The notes beneath the pieces were generated by a model. The model was not told where the DNA came from, made no database searches, and saw only the letters and a list, made by a program, of their open reading frames with translations. The translations under genes were made by a program, and so were the position numbers. 64,000 nt of DNA from Calcarisporiella thermophila CBS 279.70 (taxonomy: Eukaryota; Calcarisporiellomycota), in NCBI RefSeq assembly GCF_041956535.1, contig NW_027192212.1:29206-93205 (forward strand), given 5' to 3'. Positions 11,325 through 22,924 of this stretch are shown here, one piece after another; positions within the stretch are counted from its first letter, which is position 1; the number at the start of each line of letters is the position of its first letter.

Positions 11325-11577
11325 TATTAAACAATTTTTAATTGTTTTCAACAAATACAATATAATGAGTGTGATGTGATAAGAGTTTTATGACGTAAGC
11401 CATTACAAAAATTCCATTACAAAAATTGCAGTAAATCCCAAGCCACATCTTCTTGGATGCTAATTATACGGATAGGCTCATAAGTAAAAATGTCCGAAAA
11501 ATTTCTTTATCAAAAAAATTGGTCATCTTTTTCAAAAATTCTTTGCAGGAGGGTGGCTTATTACTCTTCTTGATTTT

Positions 11578-11880
11578 TGTTATGGATAGTTTGAGATAGG
11601 AGAGTAAGAGAAAACTCCGCTTAGTTTATTCCAAAGTCCAAAAGCCAATATATATATATGCATATAATGATGATGTCACAAATAGTCACAAGTATAAGAC
11701 AAGCTGAAACTACGAAACGTAACATAATCCCAACACCAAGAGCGAACGTCCCGAGAGCAACCATGTACAATCTAATCATGCGTGGCCTCCCGCGAAACAT
11801 ACATACGCAACCGGTCTACCGTAGCGGTCCTCGACTTCTTCGCTCCTTGTTTTCAGAGTTCATAAGTCTTAGGCCCTATT
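11578..11880 (-). mobile_element. Ty3/Gypsy 3' end and LTR fragment
   Basis: On the minus strand this matches the tail of the Gypsy element at 42837-46816: the same C-terminal coding stretch, the GGTGTTGGGATTATGTTAC junction, and a 45-bp LTR end (11578-11623) that is an exact reverse complement of 46772-46816. It lies in the shared upstream region of the two CRN-type genes. Confidence 0.8.
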
Positions 11881-12119
11881 AGATCTTAGACAATGAATGT
11901 ATAGCCTGCATTTCATTTGGCTAACAGCCCATTATTTTGGATTTATTATATGATGATGCGAGAAAATTGCCTGTACATTGAATCGAAACTCCACTGTGAA
12001 GTATGCCTAATAATTGTATTCATCTTATGAAAATTATTCTTTTTCTTGCTATATGACAACCAAATTTTATACCAAATTTATAAAAATTACCAATTCGTCT
12101 ATAGCCTGTGATGTTTCAG

Positions 12120-14519
12120 TTCTGGAGAGATCAAATACAAAGAGAGAGCAAGAAAGCATGGTACCTGAGTGGGTGAAGATAGATCTAGGTCCTGAATCGT
12201 TATTGCCAGTAGCTGCTAGTCAAGAGCTAGAAACATCCCCCGACAATAGCGTTAACCTTCTACATTTACCTGTAATGAGCAAGATGGAAAGACTACTTGA
12301 TATAGCAGAAAAACGCCAGATGAAAAATGCAATTCGGGGGCCAGCTGGAACTGGTAAAACTTGCCTCATGCTTTACGCTGTTTATAAAGCTAGGAAAAGA
12401 GATTGGTTGGTGTTGTATATTCCTAAAGGTAAATATTCTTATCTTAATTCTATACTTAAATTCTTTTATTGATTTGATAGTTTTCCCTAGCCAAGCGTTT
12501 GATGTCCGACGAAGAAATTGTAATCGCCATATGGGATATTTTTGATCATCAACTGAAAATGTCAAAAAATCAATTAAAAGAATTAGCAAATGCCGACCGT
12601 GGAGCTAAAGGAGCTTTTGATTTACTTGAAAATTTTGAGCACAATGAATCGGCCAACGAGAAAGAATGTATAGATCTCTTCCTGCTTTATGTAAATTTTT
12701 TAAGAAGAATCAAAAGGTGAGCGGAAATAATAATGAAGCGTATATTCAAGTTTGTACAATGACCCATCTTTGTTTTCATATATTAAGTGTTCCAGTCTTG
12801 ATAGCGGTTGATCAGTGGAATGCCTTTATAGAGAATCTACCAACGATATATCGGATCACCCCATCGCAAGACGTTTTGGAAACTTTTCGAATTTCTCAGT
12901 CAATCTAGGCCTATTCTTTGTCGCTATTTCATCCTCTTTAATTAATATGGCATTTTCAGATGGTGACGACCGGTTGACAACGGTTACAACAAAACTTAAT
13001 GACAAAGATTTACATTTCTTATTCAATATCTCCTTGAAGTATATAACATGGATATAGGTAAGTTCATACTCTAAATTTTAATTATCTTAAAATACCTCCT
13101 CTAAATTAATATATACATACAAAGATATAACTCCTGATTCAATCGAGCATATTAAGAAAGAAACTTGCAATATCGCGCGTAATGTATGTCGTTTATTTGA
13201 GCTTTGGTGTGCCTTTGAGTAAGAAATCATAATTTTGTTGCCTAACATTATCTAACCTTCCTCTACATATATAGACAGAAAGACGGAAATCAAACCGAAG
13301 AACTGGCATCAACTAATCTTCTACCTAATGCTGTACTTGCAACCTTTAATTTTGATTTGCGCCAGTACTACGCTGCTCGAATTCAAAGTCTACTTGCTCG
13401 TCATGTTGATGATCTCACGCGTATATCTGAATTACAATTCATTGCACGTCTGATTGTGGGAGGAATTGTTTCGTTCAACTTTCGTGGTAATGGGTTTGAG
13501 GCTGCTGGTCTCATCAGTAATGAGGCAAAATAGTTTGCCGTCAAGCAAAGGAGGCTATTCTGTCTGTGTTCAACTTAAAATGACCACAGCTTATCAGTGA
13601 ATTTGTCATGATGTTAATTTTGCCATCATGACGCTATTAAGGTCTAAGCCATAAATGGCCTAGGAACGTAATGCTAATTTTATTAACTGTTATTTTGTAT
13701 AACATTATTTTATCATTCGATTGTTTGATCTTTAAATAGTCTCTGCTATTTGGTTTCTGGTCTTTACTTCTTTTTCTTTGTTCTTTTATTATATTTTGTT
13801 ATATTATTATAGAGGAGTCCAAAAGTAGAAATACTTTTGTAACAGAATTGGTAAAGGCATACTCATTATTTTTTAATATCCACTTTGATTAAAAAAAATG
13901 ACTATAGGCTTCATTCCCACAGACCTCCTGGTATGCTCTTGAAGTCGCTTTTTTGTCTGCTTTCCAACCATTTGGAAAATCGGTGATTGTACCAGTGAAG
14001 GATTCAATGGGAAATCCATTGAAGACAGAGGTGGCACTGGAGTTTCTTTGTGTACGACAACAGGAGCGCCTACCTAAAGCTGAAATATAAATAACCTCTA
14101 ACAAACTGAAGAATGGCGATCTTTTAATCCTCTCAGTAGAGCATACCACTTTAGATTTTGTTGGGGTTAATCTCGAGGGATTACTTATTTTGGGTCAGAT
14201 ATCGCAGACAAAATATGATGGCTTAACTCATTGCTTCTGGGATTTATTTGATAAGAAAATTGGAGATCTATCCATGATCAACTTTTATAGAAGTTGTGCC
14301 GGAAAACCTCTATTATGTCAATCGCAGAGGACCCTCCCACAAGATACAATTTATTTATACGTAACTTCTTCGACCAAATTTCTTTCCAAGCAGTCACAAG
14401 CAGCTGATGACCCTGTCGTTGTTGTCGATGGCACAGTGTTAACAAGCAAATTTGCGTATCCTCGCGAGCTTATCCCAGAGAACATTCCTGCTAGCCGCAA
14501 ACGACAACGGCAAAGTTAA
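12120..14519 (+). pseudogene. CRN-type P-loop NTPase/nuclease gene, broken by an LTR
   Basis: Exons can be read at about 12120-12428, 12491-12716, 12788-13057 and 13118 onward, with a C-terminal part at 13890-14519. The first exon carries Walker A (RGPAGTGKT) and the third a Walker B-like VPVLIAVDQWNAF. A frame change near 12860-12900 joins this to FFVAISSS and the DGDD..TTVTTKL segment. After an in-frame stop (near 13531) comes the solo LTR at 13604-13844. Beyond it the frame resumes with WYALEVAFLSAF, SVEHTTLDFVGV and LLILGQIS, a nuclease-like D...Q pattern, ending KRQRQS, a basic tail. The P-loop part also resembles mitochondrial DAP3/mRPS29. The nuclease-like tail and the neighbouring CRN gene favour the CRN class. 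I find no CRN header domain. The gene is not functional as read. Confidence 0.65.
13604..13844 (-). mobile_element. Solo LTR, family C, TSD GAATT
   Basis: A 241-bp element from TGTCATGATG to TTTGTAACA, flanked by the perfect 5-bp duplication GAATT (13599-13603 and 13845-13849). A related copy is at 57859-58164. It is inserted in the CRN-type gene, between the NTPase and C-terminal domains. The strand is tentative because no internal sequence remains. Confidence 0.88.
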
Positions 14520-14559
14520 TTGAATTTAAAAATAATATACTGTAATATGCATAGTACAC

Positions 14560-14880
14560 AAGGCTGGGGCAAGAAAACCAAGATTGTAGCTATTCATATT
14601 CCGTAGTTAGGCTAAATTTTGACTTTATTTACTGTAGTGAATACATAAATTATTGCAATCACAGTTGCTTACCTACTGTATCAAAGATAACGCTTGCAGT
14701 AGAACAAAATCCTAAAATAATAGACCAATCTCGAACAACAATATAACAGTGGAAAACGAGGAAGAGGGCAATGGGTAACAAATAACCTTATTCTAGCGTT
14801 ACGACAATAATCCCAACACCACGCATCGAGCAATTCCGTGAACTCGAGATCACGTCACAGCGACAGCTGCTTTCTCGGAA
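14560..14880 (-). mobile_element. Possible Gypsy tail remnant
   Basis: Positions 14801-14830 read in reverse as GGTGTTGGGATTATTGTCG, like the coding-end/LTR junction of the Gypsy copies at 46590 and 11720. The rest is too decayed to read. Confidence 0.35.
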
Positions 14881-14887
14881 ATTATTG

Positions 14888-16345
14888 GTTCAGATAAGTG
14901 CGAAATGATTAAAAGCTGAGATATAAAAATAATGTTGGAGAACGACCAGGCATGATCTAAGTCTGAATAGTTGTTGTGTTACGACGGTTATTTCATACTT
15001 ATACAAATATGTATAAGCAAGTATCTTATCACCATTATTAGTCATCATCTCCTATTCTATTATATATATAAGATGTGCTTTCTCTCTCTTTTGAATTCTC
15101 TTATAGTGTGTGTTATTTGTGTTATCCCTTCTATCTGTCTTCTTTCCTTTTATTAATATACTCTTAATAAGATCCAACAAACAACCAGTTCAAAATTTGG
15201 AGTATAAAATTTTTCAGACCCTTTATATTTGAAAATTGTATTCATGCTCGACACTAACTCTATCTGTTATTGTAATTGTATACATAAACATGAGTTTACC
15301 CTCGGAAGAATACATGAGTTCATCCTCGCGAGAAAACATGTATATTCTCTCAGGAGAAATTATTCCATCCTGCATTACAATATATGAAACAGAATAATTG
15401 AATTAATCTTGTCTTAATTTAGCCAATCTATCAATAACAACATGTAGAGTTGATTTGATTTTCAGTTTACTGCAAGAATGGCTAAAAATTTATGGCGTAA
15501 CACATAATTCAAGATATAGAACACTAATACCTTGATCGGAATTGCTATAAATTTTTGCTCATCATATTATTTTGAGAATCTAATATGCTCTTAAAGCTCT
15601 TAAGCTACTGTAAGGATAATGGTAACGGCTAGTACAAATGGAAACGAATATGACACCTAAGATTTGTCAGCTTTACTCTAATTCTAATTAGCTGACACGA
15701 GTATAACCAAAATGAAAACATATTCGTGGGGATTTATTACAAATGGAATAACTCTGCTTGATATCAATTTGTCTGCTCTCTTGGCAACAAATGCTTGAAA
15801 CTATAGGGATTCTTATTGACGAATCCGGACCTTAATGGAAAAGCGCATTAAACCCTAAATGGTTTCCGAGTCTTAAGTCTCAATCAAATTAAATTGGAAG
15901 TGCTTTTTCGAAACTACTATTTTGGTTTGTTTCACTTATTTCATGAATTAGGCGTACCAAAAAACAAAATATAAAAACAATTCCATGGATATATTACCCT
16001 CTATATTTAATATAAAAAACATTATCCAGGTAATATAGACGAAACTTAAGTTATGTTATTCCCCCCATGTTCCTATTACAGCGCATAATAATTTTTCGCT
16101 ACACGTATATTAAAAGCAGACTCGTATTAAAGGTTATGATTACACTTTTTAGAGATTATTGCGTAGCTCCCTGCTCTGAATTCAGCTAAGCCGAGCCAAG
16201 GTTAGACATCAATATTTGAAACCGGCTTTTGCATGTTTTGCAAGGAATTTCCATTAAAACTTCTAAAGAAAGGGTTTAATTACTAATCATAGTTCAAAAA
16301 CTATTTTTTCTAGTCCAAAATCATCTTCCGGAAATGGTTAAGAGC
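14888..16345. repeat. Duplicate of the UGT upstream region
   Basis: This segment matches 24873-26080 over about 1.2 kb in direct orientation, apart from the LTR at 14933-15179. Shared blocks include CTCTTGGCAACAAATGC, GAAACCGGCTTTTGCATG and ATAAACATGAGTTTACCCTCG. In the other copy the block lies just upstream of the UGT start codon. Here no UGT coding sequence follows. It may be the promoter side of a lost paralogue. Confidence 0.75.
14933..15179 (-). mobile_element. Solo Copia LTR
   Basis: A 247-bp element running TGTTGGAGAACGACCAGGC ... GATCCAACA. In reverse it matches the LTR of the Copia element at 48373-51097. The flanks AATAA (14928-14932) and AACAA (15180-15184) are a 5-bp duplication with one change. 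The empty site is preserved in the duplicate copy near 24917. Confidence 0.88.
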
Positions 16346-16493
16346 CGTCTATTATTATGTGAGTTTTCTAATGCAGTTTCATTGGGAAAGGTTGGCCTAA
16401 AAGCTAAAATTTATTTCAAATCTAATCTTTGCTAATTAATTCTACAAAATTGAACAATACAATAGCTATATATTCACGGAGAGAGGTGAATTT

Positions 16494-16793
16494 CTAGAAA
16501 CTATCACCAAGTTGATCGGGACGTAAATTTATTCCTTGCTGTTTAAAATTAGTCGACGGTCTGTTCACATTTGGAAAAGACCTATCTCGGTCAAACTCAT
16601 CAGCAGTAGCTCCACCACCAATATTCCTTCCCGATGGACCATTGTTCCTCCTAGGTGGGTTGGAACCTGGGTTCAAATTGAGGGTTCCTTGGCCGACACC
16701 TCCAAAGGAAGTTAAACGGTTAGGCCGAGCCTCTGCCAACATGTAGGTCGAAGCAAGTACACCAAGTGCGATCGCGGACAAGCTGAGTTTCAT
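16494..16793 (-). CDS. Small secreted Asn/Gly/Pro-rich protein
   Basis: A 99-residue protein with a signal peptide (MKLSLSAIALGVLASTYMLA, then EARP). The mature part has no cysteine and is rich in Asn, Gly, Pro and Arg (for example LNPGSNPPRRNNGPSGRNIG), so it is probably disordered. A TATATAAA box lies about 118 bp upstream (16911-16918). No known domain is seen. The clear signal peptide and promoter favour a real gene. Confidence 0.7.
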   Translation of the reverse strand: MKLSLSAIALGVLASTYMLAEARPNRLTSFGGVGQGTLNLNPGSNPPRRNNGPSGRNIGGGATADEFDRDRSFPNVNRPSTNFKQQGINLRPDQLGDSF

Positions 16794-16910
16794 CTTTGCA
16801 GGGTTTCGTAGTTTGAGTGGTTGTAAATAATATCCGATCAGAAGTGCTAGTGCTAAAATTGATTTCTAATGTATGTTTATAGACTTGGGAAGAAAATTGA
16901 ATTGATGGTG

Positions 16911-16918
16911 TTTATATA
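16911..16918 (-). promoter_or_regulatory. TATA box
   Basis: TATATAAA on the minus strand, about 118 bp before the ATG at 16793. Confidence 0.5.
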
Positions 16919-16929
16919 CCTTTTGGAGA

Positions 16930-19915
16930 GGTTGTGAGAATCCTTGTACAATCTGAAAATATATTGCAAAAATACAAGCATCTACGCATCAACCCAAAAC
17001 TAAGAGGGGCCGTAAGATAATGGAATTCGATTTATTCGATTTTGTTTAAAATCTGATGCAGCGGGAGTGCGGGTGGAATGGATGAACATTCCACTTTTCA
17101 AAAGAACTCGTGACTTTGCGCTGTTTTCATTCGACCCACCACATATATCCCTTATAATTAGGCAATGAAGCTTTATCGATTCCGAGATAACATGAAATTT
17201 CTCTAGTATGGATACTGGGTTACATTATATGATTCAATTCCTTAGCCGCAGAATACAAATTCTTGTGATCCAACAACGGATACATATATACGGGGTCAAT
17301 GAAAAGGCGATACTTTCTTGTGAACTCCACTGGGTCTGCATATTTAGTTTTCTTGCTCGTCTATAGTATAACGAATTACAATAAACTTTAATAACTTTCT
17401 CAAATTTGAATGCAATTTTGTAAAATTAAAAAAAAAAATATCAGTTAATTGCCTCTATACTATAAGGTCTAACACATTTTAACCATTAAATACTTGGCTT
17501 CTGTGCCGACCTGCTTCATGGACGGCTCTTTAGGATTGTTACCCTTTAAGTAGTACCCTGCATTTTGAGCACACAGAGACCCAACTCATGGATCTTCAAA
17601 CTATATTCTAGCTTTAACCCCAGATCCTTTCTTTGTATATTTCATACTTTAAATTTGATTTGCCATTCCTCTCCACTTTGCTAGATCTATCAAGTCTAGA
17701 ACGTCCTGAACTTTTACACGATTTCAACCGGCCTCCATATCAAGGAGTTTGTTCTGTAAATAGCAATTTAAAGCGAGACATAAAACGAGCAGCGAAAGCC
17801 CGAGAGCTGAGAATCCATTCATTTAAAATATTTGAATAACTGGTACATAGAATGGATCCCAGTAATTCCCGTGCTAATGAGGAGATTGGAGCAAGTCCGG
17901 AAATACCTCCCAGTTGCCAGGCGTTAAGACGGAAAAAGGTTTGCTTTAATTTCCCAGATAAGTCAACCCAATCCAGTTGAATCGCCCGTTGCTCTGTGCT
18001 CTCTCCAGATCTTATTCTCCAAGTAGGTGGTTACACGAATGCCTAGTGGCACCAAATCCTAACACCGATTTCGTAGCTATTTGCTGCGCCACAGTATAAG
18101 CCCATAGAAGGAAATAGGGGAAAAATCTAGTTGAAACCGGATCAACTGTGGGAAAAGCTAAGCGCTTGGAATCCGAAAAAATTAAACTAAAACACAACAC
18201 GGATAAGCACTGAATAGTTAACTAAACTCGTAGAATATTGCATTGTCGTGTGCAGAGACTAGGATAAGTGAGATCCAGTAGGTTCATAGGATGAAAAGTT
18301 CCGAATGATTTTTTATGTATTAAATTTTGGGTTATATGAGGGCGGCTTATTTTTTTGTTAATATTTGTTACATTGGTTGGTTTTTGGAGAGTTCTTAGAT
18401 TTATAACCAAACATAAGAGAGGAGTAAAAGGGTTTTTATTCTGAAAATATAACCATGTATCTTGTAAAAGTTTTTTGTAGACGAGTAGTTTATAATCTTG
18501 TAGGGGTCAATCGTCACTATGATTATTTCGCAAACTAAAAAGTAGGGTTATATATAAGCATAAACCTTTATAGTTTACAATATATATAGTAAAGTAATAT
18601 GAAAATTGAAATTCACTGCTTAATTCTAGCGTATGCGATGGCTTAAGTGAAATGGACAAGGCAAAGTCAGCAGTCCACGCTTCACGATGGTGAGGCCGTT
18701 TATTGGTTAAATTGGGCTAATCCCAGAGGAATGTAATTAAAAGAAATTAAAAAGTGAAAAGAAAAAGTTAACGTAAAAAAATCAAGAATGGAACTTTCGT
18801 TCCAAGAAGAAAGGTGTGAACAATGAAGTGCATAAAAATTAATGCTGAAAATGAGTCCAAAATATTAAGAAAAGAAGGAGTGGAAAGTGAAGCGTGGACT
18901 GCTGAATTGCCCTGTCCATCTCGCTAGGCTTAAGCATAGAATTTGAAATTTATTCAGCCCTCGGAGCTCAATTAGCTGCGTAGTTTAATTTCTTACTGGA
19001 ATAGGTAAACCTCACTCACATCAATCAAATTTTACCTTTTTACAGCCTAACCTATTATTCAGCTTGGAATATCAAGTAGTATTCTTTGTTAATGCTTTAG
19101 AGAGCCATGGCCGAAAAAGCAATCAAATCAAGCCATGGATATTATTCTATAGAAAATTAAACATAAAACTTTATATTTTTAGCCAAGCGACTGTAAGTCC
19201 AATAAAAGTCGGATCTACTTAAAATGAAAGTATCAGTTTCAGTTACCCTATGTTGTTAGACTGTAAGCAAATTTGCATGAACTCAGGTGCATTGAGTCAG
19301 CACTGCATAGTAACTAGAGGTCCAGTTTACAATTTAACTATACTTTGTTTACTGGAGCCTTGTTTTTCCATTCAGATGAGATGCTCCCTTAGAAATTAAT
19401 ACTCTTTTTTTTGGTAAATGTTTGATTATATCGGTTTACCACAATCTAATTATTCATATAGTAGTTTGCTTCGTTCCCCTAACTCTACCGTTTAAAAATC
19501 TTATTCGATCTCGTAATTTGGCAGCTTTAATTGGGAATTCTCATATACGACGATAAAGCTCTCTGAATCGCTTTGTACTTTTCTTGGCACTTTTTGATTA
19601 CTCAGATATCTCGGCAATAGAATAGCTCGTTTATACAATTATTAAGTACGAGATGAAGACGACACAAGCAACCACAGAGCATAAGAAGTTGATATCATGC
19701 GAACAATTCCGTGAATGATTAGCCTTATATTTCGTGTTTATACCTGGATCAAGGTAGCAGCCATGTGTTTAGTTTGAAAACTATATTGGGTTATATTGGC
19801 GTGATTTAAATAGACTTAAATGGCTGGTTGATCAATAGTTTAGAAAATTTCAGGTTTACAACGAAAATCATAAAATGGATACAATACCACAACCTCTTGA
19901 CATTGCATCAATTAT
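16930..19915. other. Long region without a supported gene
   Basis: Only short ORFs are present. The one at 17633-17839 (68 codons, with a basic DIKRAAKARELR stretch) could be an exon remnant, but no partner exon or known family is visible. The stretch also holds the inverted-repeat element at 18641-18935. Confidence 0.5.
18641..18935. mobile_element. MITE-like element with 45-50 bp inverted ends
   Basis: The left end (18641-18685) and the right end (18887-18935) are imperfect inverted repeats sharing GCTTAAG, ATGGACA and CAGCAGTCCACGCTTCAC. The interior is AT-rich and noncoding. The target duplication is not clear. This fits a non-autonomous DNA transposon. Confidence 0.65.
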
Positions 19916-20254
19916 TTACGAGATGTTCTTGTATTTTACACTATGAAATTTACTAGGAGTCTCGAGTCTGGCTACGGAACCAACATAGGGTTGTTGATTT
20001 CCATGATAGTAATAGTTGTCAAAAATGGTGACACTGAGCCATTCAGGGGCTTTGAAAGAACCAACTACTGGCATATTGCCACGGGGAGAACCAGCACTCG
20101 AACCTTTCTCGAGGGAAGCGCAGATAAAGCTGCATTCTTCTTTGAAGTTTGGTTTTTTATAATAGTATACGCAAAAATCGCCTTTGTCATCGGCAGTGAC
20201 TAAAGCAACGACGCTCAAATCGCCAAGGAGCAGACCCAAGCCATAGATCTTCAT
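19916..20254 (-). CDS. Secreted beta/gamma-crystallin-like protein
   Basis: The start chosen is the ATG at 20254 (MKIYGLGLLLGD), because it begins a hydrophobic signal segment; the frame is open 23 codons further. This gives 112 residues. The mature chain starts near DDKGDFCVYYYKKPNF, which resembles a Greek-key strand of the crystallin type (Y-x-K-x-NF). Two cysteines (in FCVYYY and ECSFIC) and a third close by could pair. A TATAAAT box lies about 100 bp upstream (20356-20362). Small secreted crystallin-fold proteins occur in fungi, some with antimicrobial or stress roles. The assignment rests on motif likeness only. Confidence 0.6.
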   Translation of the reverse strand: MKIYGLGLLLGDLSVVALVTADDKGDFCVYYYKKPNFKEECSFICASLEKGSSAGSPRGNMPVVGSFKAPEWLSVTIFDNYYYHGNQQPYVGSVARLETPSKFHSVKYKNIS

Positions 20255-20355
20255 TTTGTTGGAAAATTTTTGGTATCTTGAATATTGGCTTATATGATGG
20301 ATTACGAGATGCTTAAATCGCAAATGGTGCTAGAGAGAATAACAAATCGACCTAA

Positions 20356-20362
20356 ATTTATA
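20356..20362 (-). promoter_or_regulatory. TATA-like box
   Basis: TATAAAT on the minus strand, about 100 bp before the ATG at 20254. Confidence 0.4.
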
Positions 20363-20770
20363 GGTAAAAAATATGAGAGTTACCAAAAATTTTTCCGACT
20401 AATTTATTAATAGAATGGCAAAGCCTCAGTCATTAATAATCCCGTTCCTGAATAGAATAATTGAAAAATGCTCAAAGTTTAGGTTGGGCGATGGGGTGGA
20501 ATCACTCTTACAAGGTTATTTTTGGAAATTTTACTGACTTACCAACCCATTTTTTAACATTAACTTGGATGGCCAAAATATATTTCAAATCGTTGCCTCC
20601 ATTTCTTACTACGCTCATTATTGTTAAAGTAATGGCGATGAAAGTGTTGAATATAAAAATAATAGTTTAGCAAAAGATTTCTGATAGGCACTATAAAAAT
20701 AATTTGGAATATCACAAGCTAGTAGTTTAACATTTCGATCGAAGGAACTTTGGACTAATCCTCCAGTGAC

Positions 20771-21097
20771 TCAACAAGCAAAAGAAATACTGTTAGCCTC
20801 TGCTCTGACATCCCTAACACAACCTCCGTAACCATCATCCTCATGGAAAACGGTTCCTCCGCAATCACGCCCTTTGTAGATTGTAATTCCCGGATTGTTG
20901 GGCAGGTAATAACTATAGATAAGAGGTTGTGCAGGAATATTCCAGCATCGCGTCTGACAAGGTCCTGGCGAATCAATCGCAGGTTGACCTTGGCAACGGC
21001 TGTTTGTATACCCTTGGACCACGCCTGCAAAGGCTGATCCCATGCAAAAGGAGAATACTCCTAATATGACGGCAAATAGAGACTGCTTCATGGCCAT
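20771..21097 (-). CDS. Small secreted Cys-rich protein
   Basis: 108 residues, or 106 from the second Met (MKQSLFAVIL). The signal peptide ends near GSAFA. The mature part has seven cysteines (for example SRCQGQ, GPCQTRCW, RDCGG, GGCVRD) and a single ITIYKGRDCGG stretch like a crystallin-type strand. A TATAAA box lies about 75 bp upstream (21171-21176). It may be distantly related to the crystallin-like protein 0.5 kb away on the same strand. The function is unknown. Confidence 0.7.
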   Translation of the reverse strand: MAMKQSLFAVILGVFSFCMGSAFAGVVQGYTNSRCQGQPAIDSPGPCQTRCWNIPAQPLIYSYYLPNNPGITIYKGRDCGGTVFHEDDGYGGCVRDVRAEANSISFAC

Positions 21098-21170
21098 GTC
21101 GTATTAGGCAAACAATTTAGAGGTGAGATGATATTGCTGATAAAAAAGGTCCCATTTGGGTTAAGGTGTA

Positions 21171-21176
21171 TTTATA
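21171..21176 (-). promoter_or_regulatory. TATA box
   Basis: TATAAA on the minus strand, about 75 bp before the ATG at 21097. Confidence 0.45.
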
Positions 21177-21340
21177 CATATTTCAGAAAAGGTGCCATTA
21201 TCATGGCTGGGCGATTAAGTCTACTAATTTGGTATAAAAATAATTGTAGATTAAGCTCAGCGTTTATTGATTTGGGTGAGTTGCAAACCTTTTTTTGTAT
21301 CAGGAATATCTTGTATTACAGCTATTTTGAGCGAAGCTAG

Positions 21341-22592
21341 AAAATTGTTTGGATATATTGTATAATAGAATATTTAGTGACTCATATTAAAAGAGATTAC
21401 ATAAGGGTATAGATGGGATTTTAAATATCATGTCTAATACTGGCTCATTTTGTACTTATCATTAATGGTGTTCTTACGAGCACATACATGACTTTTGATT
21501 ACACTACATCTCTCAAAGAATTGCCTTATTCAAAGATGGTGTCCACAAAGTATACAAAATAGCGATATCCAAGTAATTAAATAGTAAATTGCGTTTTATT
21601 TCGATAAACTTCAATGGATTATGTGCAAATAAATTTAGTTGTAAAAAGATTATAAGAAGCCTTTTAATTTAACTTCGTTTTTACACAAATGTGAATATTT
21701 ATAATATGGGCCCAGGCAACCTCATTCTTGTGATTGCCTTTTGCGTTTAATCTGCATTTAGCAAAAATTTTTTGGAATCACTGTTTAAAGCATATTTAAT
21801 TTGCAGTTACACGCTTTCAATATTTTTAATAGTAATTTAGCAGATTCAAAAAAGGTTGTCAGTGTGTCTTAACTGTGAAATCCTCTTGTTTTCTTCTATC
21901 CATTTTTCTTTAAGGTAAGAGTAAATCAACAAGGAATTAGATCGTTATCAGTCTTGCGATACATTTTATCTTATTTTCAAACCTAACTATCATTTTTCGA
22001 CAGCCCCATCTAACATAATGTTTTTGATGCATTGTTATTTTTCCTCCAAGGTAATTCTTTGGAACCATTTATTGCATCGATATTATCCTAAGTTGTAAAG
22101 GATTTTTTGAGAACCAAATAGCTAATATACTTTGGCACTTCACAACAATTTTATATCACTCCTCTTCCCGCACATCTTTTCTTGCATATAATCGAAATGT
22201 AGCTTCTATTGTATTCAATATAAATATATGTTACTCTTGGGTGAACTTGAACTTTTATTAGTATCTCACTTTATAGCTATATCGACTTTTTATGGTTAGT
22301 TTAGCAAAATATTCATATAATATGTATACATATTGACAAGATTTTTGCCCACTATTTCACAGTATTACCTAAGATAAATTCAGGCTCCACCTGAAAAATA
22401 TTTAAATGAATATTCGATTTTTTTATTCCTTCTTTAAAGTTTACGGTTTAGTTCAAGAACTTCAAAGGATTCGACCAATTAATTGGGAGGCTTAATGATT
22501 ATTATATACAGAATTAAAGGGACTGAATCAGATCTAAAATTTGGCTTAGATCCAGGAAAGAAATTGCTACTTAGGATAGATTGAGATAGGAG
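21341..22592. other. AT-rich region, no gene seen
   Basis: I see no ORF with family signals, no RNA gene and no repeat that I could place. Confidence 0.5.
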
Positions 22593-22633
22593 GGATGACA
22601 TCCTCATATATATTATATATGAGGATGTCATCC
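22593..22633. repeat. Perfect 20-bp-arm palindrome
   Basis: GGATGACATCCTCATATATA at 22593-22612 is the exact reverse complement of 22614-22633, with a single centre base. It resembles in form the hairpins at 8266-8309 and 26357-26392. Confidence 0.85.
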
Positions 22634-22721
22634 AGCAGTCACGTAATTTATAAAAATTTTATAAAACTATCAAATGAAAAAGCGATTTGTTAAATTTTGC
22701 TAGTAACAGATCATCTTATTC

Positions 22722-22906
22722 TGTTGGAGGACGACCAGGCATGACTGATAATCTGAAATTGTCAGTATTTAATTTAAACCTGATTTTTCTTGTTTGTGTA
22801 TAAACTATATTACCTGTTTATGATTTCTTGTTATTCTTAAATAGTTCAGCTATTTGCCGTTCTTTTTTTAATGGTGATTAATATACTCTGATTAAAAATT
22901 CCAACA
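22722..22906 (-). mobile_element. Solo LTR, Copia-like subfamily
   Basis: A 185-bp element from TGTTGGAGGACGACCAGGC to TTCCAACA. The first 25 bases match the Copia LTR end at 51073-51097 in reverse. The interior differs and carries the AAATAGTTCAGCTATTTG block shared with 3955-3980. The flanks (TATTC and TATAG) match only partly. Confidence 0.7.
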
Positions 22907-22924
22907 TATAGTAAATAATTATAT

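Noticed and set aside
11658-11882. Plus-strand ORF of 74 codons
   Set aside because: It lies antisense to a Gypsy tail fragment, which explains the open frame.
12120-13060. Mitochondrial ribosomal protein S29 (DAP3) gene
   Set aside because: The P-loop part is similar, but the C-terminal nuclease-like part and the neighbouring CRN gene fit the CRN class better.
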